Source: Paractinoplanes atraurantiacus
GTDB lineage: Bacteria; Actinomycetota; Actinomycetes; Mycobacteriales; Micromonosporaceae
Length of the DNA: 64,000 nucleotides
Assembly: GCF_900215205.1 (NCBI RefSeq)
Contig: NZ_OBDY01000003.1
Location: forward strand, 449,842-513,841
Direction: 5' to 3'
The stretch's first letter is position 1, and the number at the start of each line of letters is the position of its first letter. Shown here one piece after another: positions 31,768 to 40,603 of this stretch. The translations under genes and the position numbers were made by a program. The notes under the pieces were generated by a model. It was not told the DNA's origin. It ran no database searches and saw nothing but the letters and a program-made list of their open reading frames with translations.

Positions 31768-32877
31768 CTAACGGTCGCCGTCGTCCGCGGCGGCGCGCTT
31801 GCGGTCGGCTTCCTCGACGCGGTCGCCGGTGGCGGCCAGGGCGGCGGCCTTCTTGCGGTCGTACTCCTCCACGCGGTCCCCGGAGGCGGCCTGGCGGCGG
31901 TCGTACTCCTCGACCCGGTCTCCGGAGGCGGCCTGGCGGCGGTCGTACTCCTCGACGCGGTCCCCGGAGGCTGCCTTGCGGCGGTCGTAGTCGTCCACCC
32001 GGTCGCCTGACGCGGCCTTGCGGCGGTCGTGATCTTCGACTCGGTCGCGGGAGCGGGTCTCGGCGCCCGCCGGCTGCGCGGCGGCGGGTAGTGGCTCGCG
32101 GGCGGCGCCGGGGGAGCTGGGCTTCGACTCGCCGCGGGCCTCCTTGCGGGCGTAGTAGCCGTACGCGAACAGGGCCATCACCGCGAACAACCACCACTGG
32201 ACCGCGTAGCCGCCGTTCTGCCAGGCGTCCTCGTGATCGATCGGGATCCGGGTGAAAGCGGCATCATTCGCCGGCGTCTGCTCCGTCAGGAGCACGTACG
32301 CTCCGTACACAGGATAGGGCATTTCGTGTGCGAGTTTGGGCACCGAGATGCGTCGGGTGTCCAGACGGCCGTTGCGCTGCTCGATCGGCGCCGGTCGACT
32401 TTCCGACAGGTGGAGCTGGCCCACGACGGTCACCGTGCCCGTCGGCGCGGCCGGCACCGTGGGCGCCGCCAGGGCTCCGCCGGGCGGGGCCGGGACCCAG
32501 CCGCGGTCGACCAGCACCGCCGTGCCGTCGTCCAGGACCAGCGGCGTGACGATCTCGTAGCCGACGTCGCCGTCCACCGTGCGGCCGCGCGCCTGGATCT
32601 CGTGAGCCGTGTCATATCGGCCGCTCACTGTGACCTTTGTCCAGGCCAGGTCCTTGCCGGGGGCCTGACCGGAGGCGCTCGCGGCGGTCGGCCGGGACAG
32701 GATCGAGGTCATCGGGACGGCCTGCACGGAGTCGGCGGCGTCGATGCGGTCGTTGATCGCGCTGCGCTCCTCGTACCGTCGCAGCTGCCAGTTGCCGAGC
32801 ATCACCATGACCGACGCGGCCGCCAGAGCGAACGCGAGGGCGGCCAGCCAGCGCGGCCTCAGCAGGAAGCGGTACAC
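31768..32877 (-). CDS. SURF1-family protein with repeat tail
   Basis: This 369-aa membrane protein has two TMs (about 10-30 and 228-247) flanking a typical SURF1 extracytoplasmic domain: GNWQLRRYEERSAIN, VTVSGRYD, ILVDRGWVP-like VLVDRGWVPAPPGG, and the C-terminal HEDAWQNGGYAVQWWLFAVMA. SURF1 supports cytochrome c oxidase assembly through heme a handling. From residue 262 the tail holds about six copies of a 14-residue unit RVEEYDRRQAASGD, rich in Arg, Asp and Glu, presumably cytoplasmic. Family members normally end shortly after TM2. The start is ATG 32877. Confidence 0.88.
   Translation of the reverse strand: MYRFLLRPRWLAALAFALAAASVMVMLGNWQLRRYEERSAINDRIDAADSVQAVPMTSILSRPTAASASGQAPGKDLAWTKVTVSGRYDTAHEIQARGRTVDGDVGYEIVTPLVLDDGTAVLVDRGWVPAPPGGALAAPTVPAAPTGTVTVVGQLHLSESRPAPIEQRNGRLDTRRISVPKLAHEMPYPVYGAYVLLTEQTPANDAAFTRIPIDHEDAWQNGGYAVQWWLFAVMALFAYGYYARKEARGESKPSSPGAAREPLPAAAQPAGAETRSRDRVEDHDRRKAASGDRVDDYDRRKAASGDRVEEYDRRQAASGDRVEEYDRRQAASGDRVEEYDRKKAAALAATGDRVEEADRKRAAADDGDR
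31858..32053 (-). repeat. 42-bp tandem repeat coding the SURF1 tail
   Basis: Units of exactly 42 bases begin at 31858, 31900, 31942 and 31984, with a degenerate copy from 32026. Each encodes a 14-residue unit on the minus strand. Copies 2 and 1 are nearly identical, pointing to recent in-frame expansion. It has no spacers, so it is a minisatellite and not a CRISPR array. Confidence 0.85.
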
Positions 32878-32978
32878 GTCCCGAGGCTACCCGTCGGCCG
32901 GTTGACACCTGCTGGGGCCAGGTACTGTCCCACTTCGGTAGTCGACAACAGGCGATATTCCGTTCGGGAGAGTCATAG

Positions 32979-35075
32979 ATGAGCGCCCAGCCCCGTCTGG
33001 TCGTGAGCGCGCCCGCGTCCGGGCACGGCAAGACCGCGATCGCGGTCGGCCTGCTCGCGGCGACCGCGGCGCGTGGCATCCCGGCGGCCGGGTTCAAGGT
33101 CGGCCCGGATCACACCGACGCCGCGTACCTCGGACTCGCGGCCGGCCGTCCCGGCCGCAACCTCGACCCCCGGCTGGTCGGCGCGCAGCGCATCGCCCCG
33201 CTCTTCCTGCACGGCGCCGGCAGCGCGCAGCTCTCGGTGATCGAGGGCGCGATGGGCCTGTTCGACTCGCTCACCGGCCAGCCCGAGATCGACGGCACCG
33301 CCGCGGTCGCGGCCGCCCTGCACGCCCCGGTCGTGCTGGTCGTCGACGTCGCCGCGATGGGGCATTCGCTGGCCGCGCTCGTGCACGGCTTCCGCATGTT
33401 CGACGAGATGGTCCACCTGGGTGGGGTGATCCTCAACCGGGTCGCGTCGCCGCGCCACGAGCAGATGCTGCGGACCGCCCTCGACGACATCGGCATGCCG
33501 GTGCTCGGCGCGCTGCGCCGCGGCGACCTGCCGAACGTGCTTCCGGCCCGCGCGCACGGCCCGGTGCCGGTCGCCCACCGCACGGTCGAGGCCAGCCGCG
33601 CCGTTCGCCGTCTCGGTGAGGCGGTCGCGGGCGCGCTCGATCTCGATCGCCTGATGGCCCTGGCGGCCTCGGCCCCCGCCTTGCCCGGGCCGATCTGGAC
33701 GCCCGCCGACGTCGTCGGCGGCGAGGTCTTCGACCAGCGACCGGTGGTTGCGCTTGCGGGTGGTCCGGGTGCTCCTTTCACGTACGTCGAGACGGCCGAG
33801 CTCCTGACGGCCGCGGGCGCGGACGTGGCCGTGGTCGACCCTCTGCGCGACGAGTCGCTGCCGGCCGGTACGCGCGCGCTGATCGTCGGCGCCGGCCTTC
33901 CCGAGGGGTACGCCGAGGAGCTGTCGGCCAACCGCAGGCTCGGCAACGCGGTCGCCCAGTTCGCCCGCGACGGCTGGCCGGTCGTCGCCGAGGGCGTGGC
34001 CCTGCCGTGGCTGGGCCGCGAGTTCGACGGCCGCCCGATGTGCGGCGTCTTCGACGTCTCGGCCACCACCGCCGACCAGACCATCGCCGGCTACCGCGAG
34101 GCCACCGCCCCGACCACGTCGACGCTGGCCCCCGCCGGCGCCCGCATCACCGGCTACAAGCAGCACCGCGCGATCGTCACCCCGCGCGCCGGCACCGTCC
34201 CGGCCTGGACCTGGTCCGGCGGCAACCCGGAGGGCTTCGTCTGGCGCCAGGTGCACGCCTCCCAGCTGGGCCTGCACTGGGCCGCCGCCCCCGAGATCGC
34301 CAAGCGCATCGTCTCGGCCGCCCTGGCCGGCCCCGCTCCGATGTCCCCACCGCCCCGCCCTCAGATGCCGCCCCAGCCCCAGCACCAGCCGCCGATGCCG
34401 CCGGCCCAGCCGCAGCCGTCTCAGGCCCAGCCGGTTCAGCCCCAGCCGCAGCAGCCCCAGCCGCAGCAGCCCCAGCCGGTCCAGATTCAGCAGGTCCCGT
34501 CGCAGCCGGTCCACGCCGTGACCCCGCCCGCCGACCCTGCGCCGCAGCAACCGGTCCCGGCCGAGTCCCAGCCGACCCAGTCCTTCGCCGCCCAGCCGCC
34601 CACCGCCCAGCCGCAGACGCCGCCCGCTCCGGTGCAGCAGTCGCCGGGCTATCCGCAGCCGGCCCCGATGCAGCAATCACCCGCTCACCCGCAGCCGCTG
34701 TCGTTCCAGCCGCCCGCGGGCTACCCGCAGTCACCGCCGGCCGACCAACCGCCGGCCCACCACTTCGACCAGCCGCCGATCCATCTCGTCGACCAGCCCG
34801 GCCAGTCGTTCCACCAGCACGAGCAGCCCGGTTCGCCGATGTCGCAGCCGGCTCGTGCCTCCGTACAACCTGGCCCGTCGCATGCCCAAGCTCAGCACCA
34901 GGGCCGGCCCGAACATCTCGGATCTCCCGTTCAGCCGCCGGGGCATCTCTCCGGTTCACCCGCGCAGGCTTCCGTGCCGCCCGGCAACGATCAACAGCCG
35001 CCGCAGCCTTCGGCTCCGCGGCCCGCCGCGTCATCGTCCAATCTGAACGACACGGTGGACATCACCATCTCCTGA
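32979..35075 (+). CDS. cobB: CobB/CbiA-like cobyrinate a,c-diamide synthase, glutaminase Cys absent, long Pro/Gln tail
   Basis: The first 445 residues match hydrogenobyrinic/cobyrinic acid a,c-diamide synthase. The ATPase part has SAPASGHGKTAIAVGL at 10-25, KVGPDHTDAAYLGLAAG at 40-56, NLDPRL, VIEGAMGLFD near 88-97. In the glutaminase part, the expected AECGG-type nucleophile motif reads AEGVALPWLG at 337-346, with Gly339 where the Cys should be. The GYKQHRAIV and ASQLGLHW segments keep some later signature residues. Residues 451-698 are a Pro/Gln-rich low-complexity tail absent from the family. ATG 32979 has GGGAGAGT upstream. It may be inactive with glutamine, use ammonia, or have another role. 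The 3' end shows no terminator. Confidence 0.8.
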   Translation: MSAQPRLVVSAPASGHGKTAIAVGLLAATAARGIPAAGFKVGPDHTDAAYLGLAAGRPGRNLDPRLVGAQRIAPLFLHGAGSAQLSVIEGAMGLFDSLTGQPEIDGTAAVAAALHAPVVLVVDVAAMGHSLAALVHGFRMFDEMVHLGGVILNRVASPRHEQMLRTALDDIGMPVLGALRRGDLPNVLPARAHGPVPVAHRTVEASRAVRRLGEAVAGALDLDRLMALAASAPALPGPIWTPADVVGGEVFDQRPVVALAGGPGAPFTYVETAELLTAAGADVAVVDPLRDESLPAGTRALIVGAGLPEGYAEELSANRRLGNAVAQFARDGWPVVAEGVALPWLGREFDGRPMCGVFDVSATTADQTIAGYREATAPTTSTLAPAGARITGYKQHRAIVTPRAGTVPAWTWSGGNPEGFVWRQVHASQLGLHWAAAPEIAKRIVSAALAGPAPMSPPPRPQMPPQPQHQPPMPPAQPQPSQAQPVQPQPQQPQPQQPQPVQIQQVPSQPVHAVTPPADPAPQQPVPAESQPTQSFAAQPPTAQPQTPPAPVQQSPGYPQPAPMQQSPAHPQPLSFQPPAGYPQSPPADQPPAHHFDQPPIHLVDQPGQSFHQHEQPGSPMSQPARASVQPGPSHAQAQHQGRPEHLGSPVQPPGHLSGSPAQASVPPGNDQQPPQPSAPRPAASSSNLNDTVDITIS

Positions 35076-35295
35076 GCGACCCGGGGCCCGGGCGGGCACA
35101 ACCACCGGATCCGGGTCGTCCGGATGACGCCGCGCAACAGCCGAACGCCGCGAGTTCGGCCGCCGAAACGCGCCCGTTCCACATAGATCAGGCCGAAAGC
35201 GCGAACCACCGCGAAAACGCCCTCCGCAAGGCACGAAACTGTCGTACCCCCGCCGTAACGTGAATGTAACGAGGACGACCCGAAGGAGGACTGCC

Positions 35296-35919
35296 GTGGC
35301 CGATCGTGTGCCGCTGGACTTCGACCCGCCGGTTCGGGTGCTGCGAGCGCTTCTGCTGGGCATCGACAATCACGAGCTGCTGGGCCCCACTCCGTGTCCC
35401 GACTGGAGCGTCGCCGCTCTGCTCGATCATCTGATGGGCCTGTCCTTCGCCTTCACGCAGACCGCCCGCAAACGCGCCGACGCCCCCGGCACCTCCGAGC
35501 CGCCGCCCGAGCCCTCCGCCCAGCATCTGTCCCGGCATTGGCGCAGCCGCCTCCCCGTCCTCCTGGAAGACCTCGCCACCGCCTGGAAAGAGCAGACCGC
35601 CTGGACGGGCACCTCGGCCGCCGGCGGCGTCACCATGCCCGCCGCCGCCCTCGGCCACGTCGCCATGACCGAGCTGATCGTCCACGGCTGGGACCTGGCC
35701 CGTTCCACCGGCCAGGAATACGCGGCCGACCCCCGCACCCTGGAGATCCTCATCGAGTTCAACGCGCAGTACCCACCCGAGGGCACCCCCGGCCTCTTCG
35801 GCCCGGTCCGCCCGGTCACCGACGACGAGGCCACCCTGCTCGACCAGCTCCTGGCCCTCACCGGCCGCGACGCCCAGTGGCGCGCCCCGCGCCGCCGCCC
35901 CGCCGCCCCAGCCGCCTGA
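35296..35919 (+). CDS. TIGR03086-family mycothiol/maleylpyruvate-isomerase-like protein
   Basis: This 207-aa protein has the DinB-like four-helix fold of mycothiol-dependent enzymes. Family markers are PTPCPDWSVAALLDHLMG near 37-54, with the metal-ligand His in LLDHL, and the ALGHVAMTELIVHGWDLARSTG motif near 117-138. The residues ELIVHGWDLA hold the second and third ligands. Members either use mycothiol or have unknown function. GTG 35296 is chosen over the upstream ATG 35260 because GAAGGAGG at 35282-35289 lies 6 bases before it. It converges on the PBP gene with 6 bases between stops. Confidence 0.85.
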   Translation: MADRVPLDFDPPVRVLRALLLGIDNHELLGPTPCPDWSVAALLDHLMGLSFAFTQTARKRADAPGTSEPPPEPSAQHLSRHWRSRLPVLLEDLATAWKEQTAWTGTSAAGGVTMPAAALGHVAMTELIVHGWDLARSTGQEYAADPRTLEILIEFNAQYPPEGTPGLFGPVRPVTDDEATLLDQLLALTGRDAQWRAPRRRPAAPAA

Positions 35920-35925
35920 AAGCGG

Positions 35926-38430
35926 CTAGTCGCGGTTGGTGTCGTCGGGGTTCGGGTTTCGGCGGCCGGAGTCGTCGTCCGCGTTGCCGCGTCCCGAGTC
36001 GCGCTCCTGGTTCTCGCGCTCGGTGTTGCGGCGCTCGGCGTCATCCGAGTTGGAGTGGCGGCGGGAGTCGCGCTCGGAGTCGTCCGAGTTGCGGCGCTCC
36101 GAGTCGTCGGAGCGGCGGTGGTCGGCGTCGTCGGAGTGGCGGCGTGAGTCGCGGTCGGCGTCGTTGCCGGCGTCCGACATGCGGCCGGAGTCGTCATCCG
36201 ACGAGTCGCGGTCGGAGTCCGAGTCGCGGTCGCGGTCGGAGGTCGAGTCGCGGTCGCTGTCCGAGTCGCGGTCACGGTCGCGGTCGCGGTTTGACTTGGA
36301 GACGATCGCGTCCGAGGGCGGGGTGAACTTCAGCTTCGGCTGGCCCTTCAGGGCGTCCTTGAGCGTCTCCGCCACCGTGTACTTCGAGACCGTCCCTCGG
36401 CTCGTGCCCACGTTCCTCTCCGGGTTGTCCGGGTCGGCCACGAACGCCGCGGCCGCCAACTGGGGCGTGAACCCGCAGAACCAGGCCGTCTTGTTGCTGT
36501 CGGTCGTGCCGCTCTTGCCGGCCACCGGGCGTTTGAGGACCCCGTACACCATCTCCGACGTGCCCCAGCCCCCGCAGCCGCCCCGGGCCGCCCCGTATCC
36601 GGTCACGCAGCGGGCCGCGTCCGTCGCCGCGCGGGCCACGTCGACCGAGACCGCCCGGTGGCAGCGCGGCGCCGCGATCTCCTTGCCCTGATAGGTCGCC
36701 GTCCGGCCGTTGCGGTCGACGATCGACTTCACCGGCAGCGGCTCGCAGTAGTTGCCCTCCGCCGCCAGTGTCGCGAAGACGTTCGCCATCTCGATCGGCG
36801 TCGCGTCGCTCACGCCCAGCGTGAACGCTCCCCACCCCGACGCGTGCTCCGGCGTCGCCAGCCTGCGGTCCACGTCCGTACGCCAGCGCAGACCCAGCCG
36901 CTCGGCCATCTTCACCGCCTTCTCCGCGCCCACCTTCTGTTCGAGCTGCACGAAGTAGGTGTTCACGGACTTGCCGAAGCCGCTCCACATCGTCTGATCG
37001 CCTGTCATCGACGACGTCGAGTTCTTCGGGCACCAGTGCACGCCGCACGTCGCCGGTCCGGGCGCCGTGATGTATTTCGAGTAGAACCTCTGCGGGCTGT
37101 AGAACGACGTCGACAGCGGCATCCCCTCGTCCAGGGCCGCCAGCATCGTGAAGATCTTGAACGTGGAGCCCGCCTGGTAGCCGGCCATCGAGCCCCCGCC
37201 GAGCAGCGGGTTCACCGTGTTCGGGAAGTTGCCCTTCAGGTGGCGGTAGCGGCTGTGCTTCTCGTTGCCGGACTGGTCGAGGGAGTAGCGCCGGTTCACC
37301 GCCATGCTGACGACCCGGCCGGTGCCCGGCTCGATGATCACCTGACCGTGCGCGATGCGGCTGCGGCGCTTCTCCTTGTCGAGGACGTGCTCCATCGCGT
37401 ACGCCTGAATCTTGGGGTCGATGGACGTGACCACCCGGTAGCCGCCGCGCCGCAGGTTCTCCTCGCGGTCGGAGACGCTCTTGCCGAAGGCCGGCTGTTC
37501 CTTCCACCACGACTTGAAGTAGTCGCAGAAGAAGCCCCAGTCGTTGTGCGGGTCGGCGATGGAGATGCAGTCGTTGGGCGGCGACGAGAGCTTCAGCGTG
37601 ATCTTCGCCCGTTTGGCGTCGGCCGCCTGGGCCGCGGTGATCGTGCGCATCTTGACCATCTGGTCGATCACGTAGTTGCGGCGGTCGGTGGCCGCCTGCC
37701 GGTCCTGTGTCGCCGGGTCGTAGGCCGAGGGCGCCTTGACCAGGCCGGCGAGCAGGGCGGCCTCGGTGAGGGTCAGATTCTTCGGCGACTTCGAGAAGAA
37801 GACCTGAGAGGCGGCGAAGATGCCGTACGCCCGGTGGCCGAAGTACGCCGAGTTGAGATAGCGCTCGAGGATCTCGGCCTTGGTGAGCCGCTTCTCGAGC
37901 TCGATGGCCAGCCGCATCTCGCGGAGCTTGCGCGAGGTGGTCTGCTCGGTTGCCTCGAGCGCCTCCTTGGGGGTCTGCGCGCCGTCGCGGAGGGCCATGC
38001 GGACGTACTGCATGGTCAGGGTCGACGCGCCCTGCGAGACCCCGCCGGCCTTCTGGTTGGCGACGAAGGCCCGGGCCACGCCCTTGGCGTCGACCCCGTT
38101 GTGCTCGTAGAAGCGGGTGTCCTCGGACGCCACGATGGCCTGGGTGACGTACGGCGACATGTCCGCGATCTTCACCGGCTTGCGGTGTTCCTCGTAGAAC
38201 GTGGTAAGCAGCGTCTTGCCGTCGTTGGCGTAGACGTACGTCGTCTGCGCGGTGGGCACCTCGATGAGCTTTTCGGGCAGGCCGTCGAGGGCTTCGGTGC
38301 CGGCCTTGACGCCGAGCCCGGCGAGGGCGGCCAGTGGATAGGCGAGGCCGGCGACCACGAGTCCCGCGATCAGGCCGGCACGGACGAGGGGAGCGACTTT
38401 TCCGGCTGCCACCCCTTGAAGGTATGACAA
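35926..38430 (-). CDS. Class A penicillin-binding protein with Asp/Arg/Ser-rich tail
   Basis: This bifunctional peptidoglycan glycosyltransferase/transpeptidase has 834 aa. It has an N-terminal TM (about 17-40). The GT51 domain (about 70-250) shows VASEDTRFYEHNGVD and GASTLTMQYVRMAL. The transpeptidase domain shows the active serine in GSTFKIFTML, KSVNTYF and the KSGTT box (GKSGTTDSNKTAWF). After about residue 705 there are roughly 130 residues almost only of Asp, Arg, Ser, Asn and Glu. Such a tail is extracytoplasmic by topology and unlike the usual Pro/Gly/Thr tails. The start is unsure: TTG 38430 or GTG 38412. Confidence 0.93.
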   Translation of the reverse strand: MSYLQGVAAGKVAPLVRAGLIAGLVVAGLAYPLAALAGLGVKAGTEALDGLPEKLIEVPTAQTTYVYANDGKTLLTTFYEEHRKPVKIADMSPYVTQAIVASEDTRFYEHNGVDAKGVARAFVANQKAGGVSQGASTLTMQYVRMALRDGAQTPKEALEATEQTTSRKLREMRLAIELEKRLTKAEILERYLNSAYFGHRAYGIFAASQVFFSKSPKNLTLTEAALLAGLVKAPSAYDPATQDRQAATDRRNYVIDQMVKMRTITAAQAADAKRAKITLKLSSPPNDCISIADPHNDWGFFCDYFKSWWKEQPAFGKSVSDREENLRRGGYRVVTSIDPKIQAYAMEHVLDKEKRRSRIAHGQVIIEPGTGRVVSMAVNRRYSLDQSGNEKHSRYRHLKGNFPNTVNPLLGGGSMAGYQAGSTFKIFTMLAALDEGMPLSTSFYSPQRFYSKYITAPGPATCGVHWCPKNSTSSMTGDQTMWSGFGKSVNTYFVQLEQKVGAEKAVKMAERLGLRWRTDVDRRLATPEHASGWGAFTLGVSDATPIEMANVFATLAAEGNYCEPLPVKSIVDRNGRTATYQGKEIAAPRCHRAVSVDVARAATDAARCVTGYGAARGGCGGWGTSEMVYGVLKRPVAGKSGTTDSNKTAWFCGFTPQLAAAAFVADPDNPERNVGTSRGTVSKYTVAETLKDALKGQPKLKFTPPSDAIVSKSNRDRDRDRDSDSDRDSTSDRDRDSDSDRDSSDDDSGRMSDAGNDADRDSRRHSDDADHRRSDDSERRNSDDSERDSRRHSNSDDAERRNTERENQERDSGRGNADDDSGRRNPNPDDTNRD

Positions 38431-38495
38431 AACCTCTTATTTGCTCACGGAACAGCCGAAGTAACGTGCGTATCACGGTCGGGCATCCTGATGCC

Positions 38496-39548
38496 ATGTC
38501 CCTCGACCTAGGCCATCACGGCGACACGGAGGTCGGCCCGGGCCTGATCGACCTGGCGGTCAACGTCCGGCACGAGCCCATGCCGCCCTGGCTCGCCCAG
38601 CCGCTGATGAGCTCGCTGAGCGACCTGAAGGCGTACCCCCAAGCCGAGAAAGCCACCGCGGCCGTGGCTCTCAGGCACGGCCGTGTCAGTGAAGAGGTCC
38701 TTCTGACCGCCGGTGCGGCCCAGGGCTTCGTCCTGCTGGCCCAGGCGCTGCGGGGCGCGAATCACCCAGTCGTGGTCCACCCGCAGTTCACCGAGCCGGA
38801 GGCCGCGCTGCTGAACGCCGGCCACGTGGTCGACCGCGTGCTGCTGCGCGAGGAGGATGGGTTTCGCCTCAAAAAAGAGGACGTGCCCGACGACGCCGAC
38901 CTCGTCTTCGTCGGCAATCCCACCAACCCGACCTCCGTGCTGCACCCGGCTGCGGAGATCGCCGCCCTGGCTCGTCCGGGCCGCGTGCTGGTGGTCGACG
39001 AGGCGTTCTCCGACACCACGTTCCGTGAGGGTGTCGCGGGGGAGCCGGAGTCGCTCGCGTCCCGGCGCGATCTGCCCGGCCTGGTCGTGCTGCGCAGCCT
39101 GACCAAGACGTGGGGCCTGGCCGGCCTGCGGATCGGATATCTGCTCGGCCCGGCCGATCTGCTGAAACGGCTCGCCGCCGCCCAGCCGCTCTGGGCCGTG
39201 TCGACGCCCGCCCTGGCTGCCGCTCTCGCCTGCGCGTCACCCACCGCGATCGCGGCCGAGCGGGAGATCGCCCGCCGCCTCGCGGCGGACCGGGCTCACC
39301 TGCTGCGCAGGCTCGGCGAAGTGCCGAAGGTCACGGTCGCTGGGGCTCCGGCCAGTGCCTTCGTTAGCGTACGCCTCCAAGGGGCCGACAAAATCAGGCT
39401 GGAGCTGCGGGAACGCGGCTATGCCGTGCGCCGGGGCGACACCTTCCCCGGCCTGGGCGCCGACTGGCTGCGGTTGGCGGTGCGCGACACTGCCACCACC
39501 GACGCATTCGTCGAGACCCTGACCGCCGTCATCGAGGAGCAAGCGTGA
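38496..39548 (+). CDS. cobC: Threonine-phosphate decarboxylase-like aminotransferase CobC
   Basis: This 350-aa PLP enzyme of the HisC/CobD(Salmonella) fold is named CobC in actinobacteria. It should provide aminopropanol phosphate for cobalamin. PLP signs are LLTAGAAQGFVLLA near 69-82, VGNPTNPTS near 139-147, VVDEAFSD near 166-173, and Lys204 in RSLTKTWGLAGLRIGY. ATG 38496 is in frame with a longer reading frame, but homology starts at LGHHGDTEVGPG right after it. It is the first of three genes overlapped by ATGA/GTGA junctions (cobC-cobT-cysG). It is divergent from the PBP gene. Confidence 0.9.
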   Translation: MSLDLGHHGDTEVGPGLIDLAVNVRHEPMPPWLAQPLMSSLSDLKAYPQAEKATAAVALRHGRVSEEVLLTAGAAQGFVLLAQALRGANHPVVVHPQFTEPEAALLNAGHVVDRVLLREEDGFRLKKEDVPDDADLVFVGNPTNPTSVLHPAAEIAALARPGRVLVVDEAFSDTTFREGVAGEPESLASRRDLPGLVVLRSLTKTWGLAGLRIGYLLGPADLLKRLAAAQPLWAVSTPALAAALACASPTAIAAEREIARRLAADRAHLLRRLGEVPKVTVAGAPASAFVSVRLQGADKIRLELRERGYAVRRGDTFPGLGADWLRLAVRDTATTDAFVETLTAVIEEQA

Positions 39549-40603
39549 CCGCATCGCTGGAGGGCACCCTCGCCGCCGTCCGTCCCGCCGACGAGCCGGC
39601 GATGGCCGCCGCCCGCGAGCACCAGGCCCGGCTGACCAAGCCGGCCGGTTCGCTGGGCGCCCTCGAGGAGCTCTCGGTGCGGCTGGCCGGTCTGGCCGGG
39701 GTCAACCCGCCGCCGCTGCCCACCCCGGCCACGGTCGCGGTCTTCGCCGGCGACCACGGCGTGCACGCCCAGGGCGTCAGCCCGTGGCCGCAGGAGGTCA
39801 CCGCCCAGATGGTGGCCAACTTCGTGGCCGGCGGCGCGGTCGTCAACGCGTTCGCCCGGCAGGCCGGCGCGGACGTCATGGTGGTCGACGTCGGCGTGGC
39901 CATCCCGCTGCACGGCGGCGCCACCCTGCTCGACGCGAACGTGCGCCGCGGCACCCGGGACATGACGGTCGAGCCGGCCCTGACCCGCGAGGAGGCCCTG
40001 GCCGCGGTCGAGGTCGGCCTCGGCGTGGCCGGCGCGCTGGTCGACAACGGCGCCAAGTGCCTGCTCACCGGCGACATGGGCATCGCCAACACGACTCCGG
40101 CGGCGGCCCTGATCGCCGCCTTCACCGGCCTCGCCCCGGCCGAGGTGACCGGCCGCGGCACCGGCATCGACGACGCCACCCTCGACCACAAGGTCGAGGT
40201 GGTGGGCCGAGCTCTGGCACTGCACCGGCCCGACAAGGCTGATCCGCTGAGCGTGCTGGCCGCGGTCGGCGGTCTCGAGCACGCCGCGCTGACCGGCTTC
40301 ATCCTCGGCGCCGCCGCCCGCCGGGTGCCGGTGATCATCGACGGGGTCATCGCCGCCTCGGCCGCGCTGGCCGCCGCCGCCTTCGCCCCCGACGCGGTCG
40401 CCGCCATGGTCGCCGGGCACCGCTCGGCCGAGCCCGGCGCCACCGTCGCCCTGGCCCACCTGGGCCTGGAGCCGCTGCTCGACCTCGGCATGCGCCTGGG
40501 CGAGGGCAGCGGCGCCGTGCTCGCGCTGCCGGTCGTCGAAGCCGCCGTCCGGGTGCTGCACGAGGTCGCCACGTTCGATTCCGCGGGAGTGTCCGAGAAA
40601 TGA
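39545..40603 (+). CDS. cobT: Nicotinate-nucleotide--dimethylbenzimidazole phosphoribosyltransferase CobT
   Basis: This 352-aa enzyme makes alpha-ribazole phosphate for the lower ligand of cobalamin. Family motifs present are RLTKPAGSLGALEELSVRLAG near 29-49, FAGDHGVHAQGVSPWP near 64-79, and TGDMGIANTTPAAAL near 177-191. Also present are GRGTGIDD, HKVEVV, the GFILGAAARRVPVIIDGVI stretch near 250-268, and the general-base Glu in GLEPLLDLGMRLGEGSGA. GTG 39545 overlaps the cobC stop by 4 bases. It overlaps cysG by 4 bases at its end. Confidence 0.97.
   Translation: MTASLEGTLAAVRPADEPAMAAAREHQARLTKPAGSLGALEELSVRLAGLAGVNPPPLPTPATVAVFAGDHGVHAQGVSPWPQEVTAQMVANFVAGGAVVNAFARQAGADVMVVDVGVAIPLHGGATLLDANVRRGTRDMTVEPALTREEALAAVEVGLGVAGALVDNGAKCLLTGDMGIANTTPAAALIAAFTGLAPAEVTGRGTGIDDATLDHKVEVVGRALALHRPDKADPLSVLAAVGGLEHAALTGFILGAAARRVPVIIDGVIAASAALAAAAFAPDAVAAMVAGHRSAEPGATVALAHLGLEPLLDLGMRLGEGSGAVLALPVVEAAVRVLHEVATFDSAGVSEK

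Noticed and set aside
31858..32053. Regular 42-bp repeats considered as a CRISPR array
   Set aside because: Units are directly adjacent with no unique spacers, in frame within SURF1, and no cas genes are present.
32878..32978. Possible cobalamin riboswitch before cobB
   Set aside because: Only about 100 bases with no recognisable B12-box sequence. TTGACA at 32902 and TACTGT at 32923 might be a promoter, but the 15-base spacing is short.
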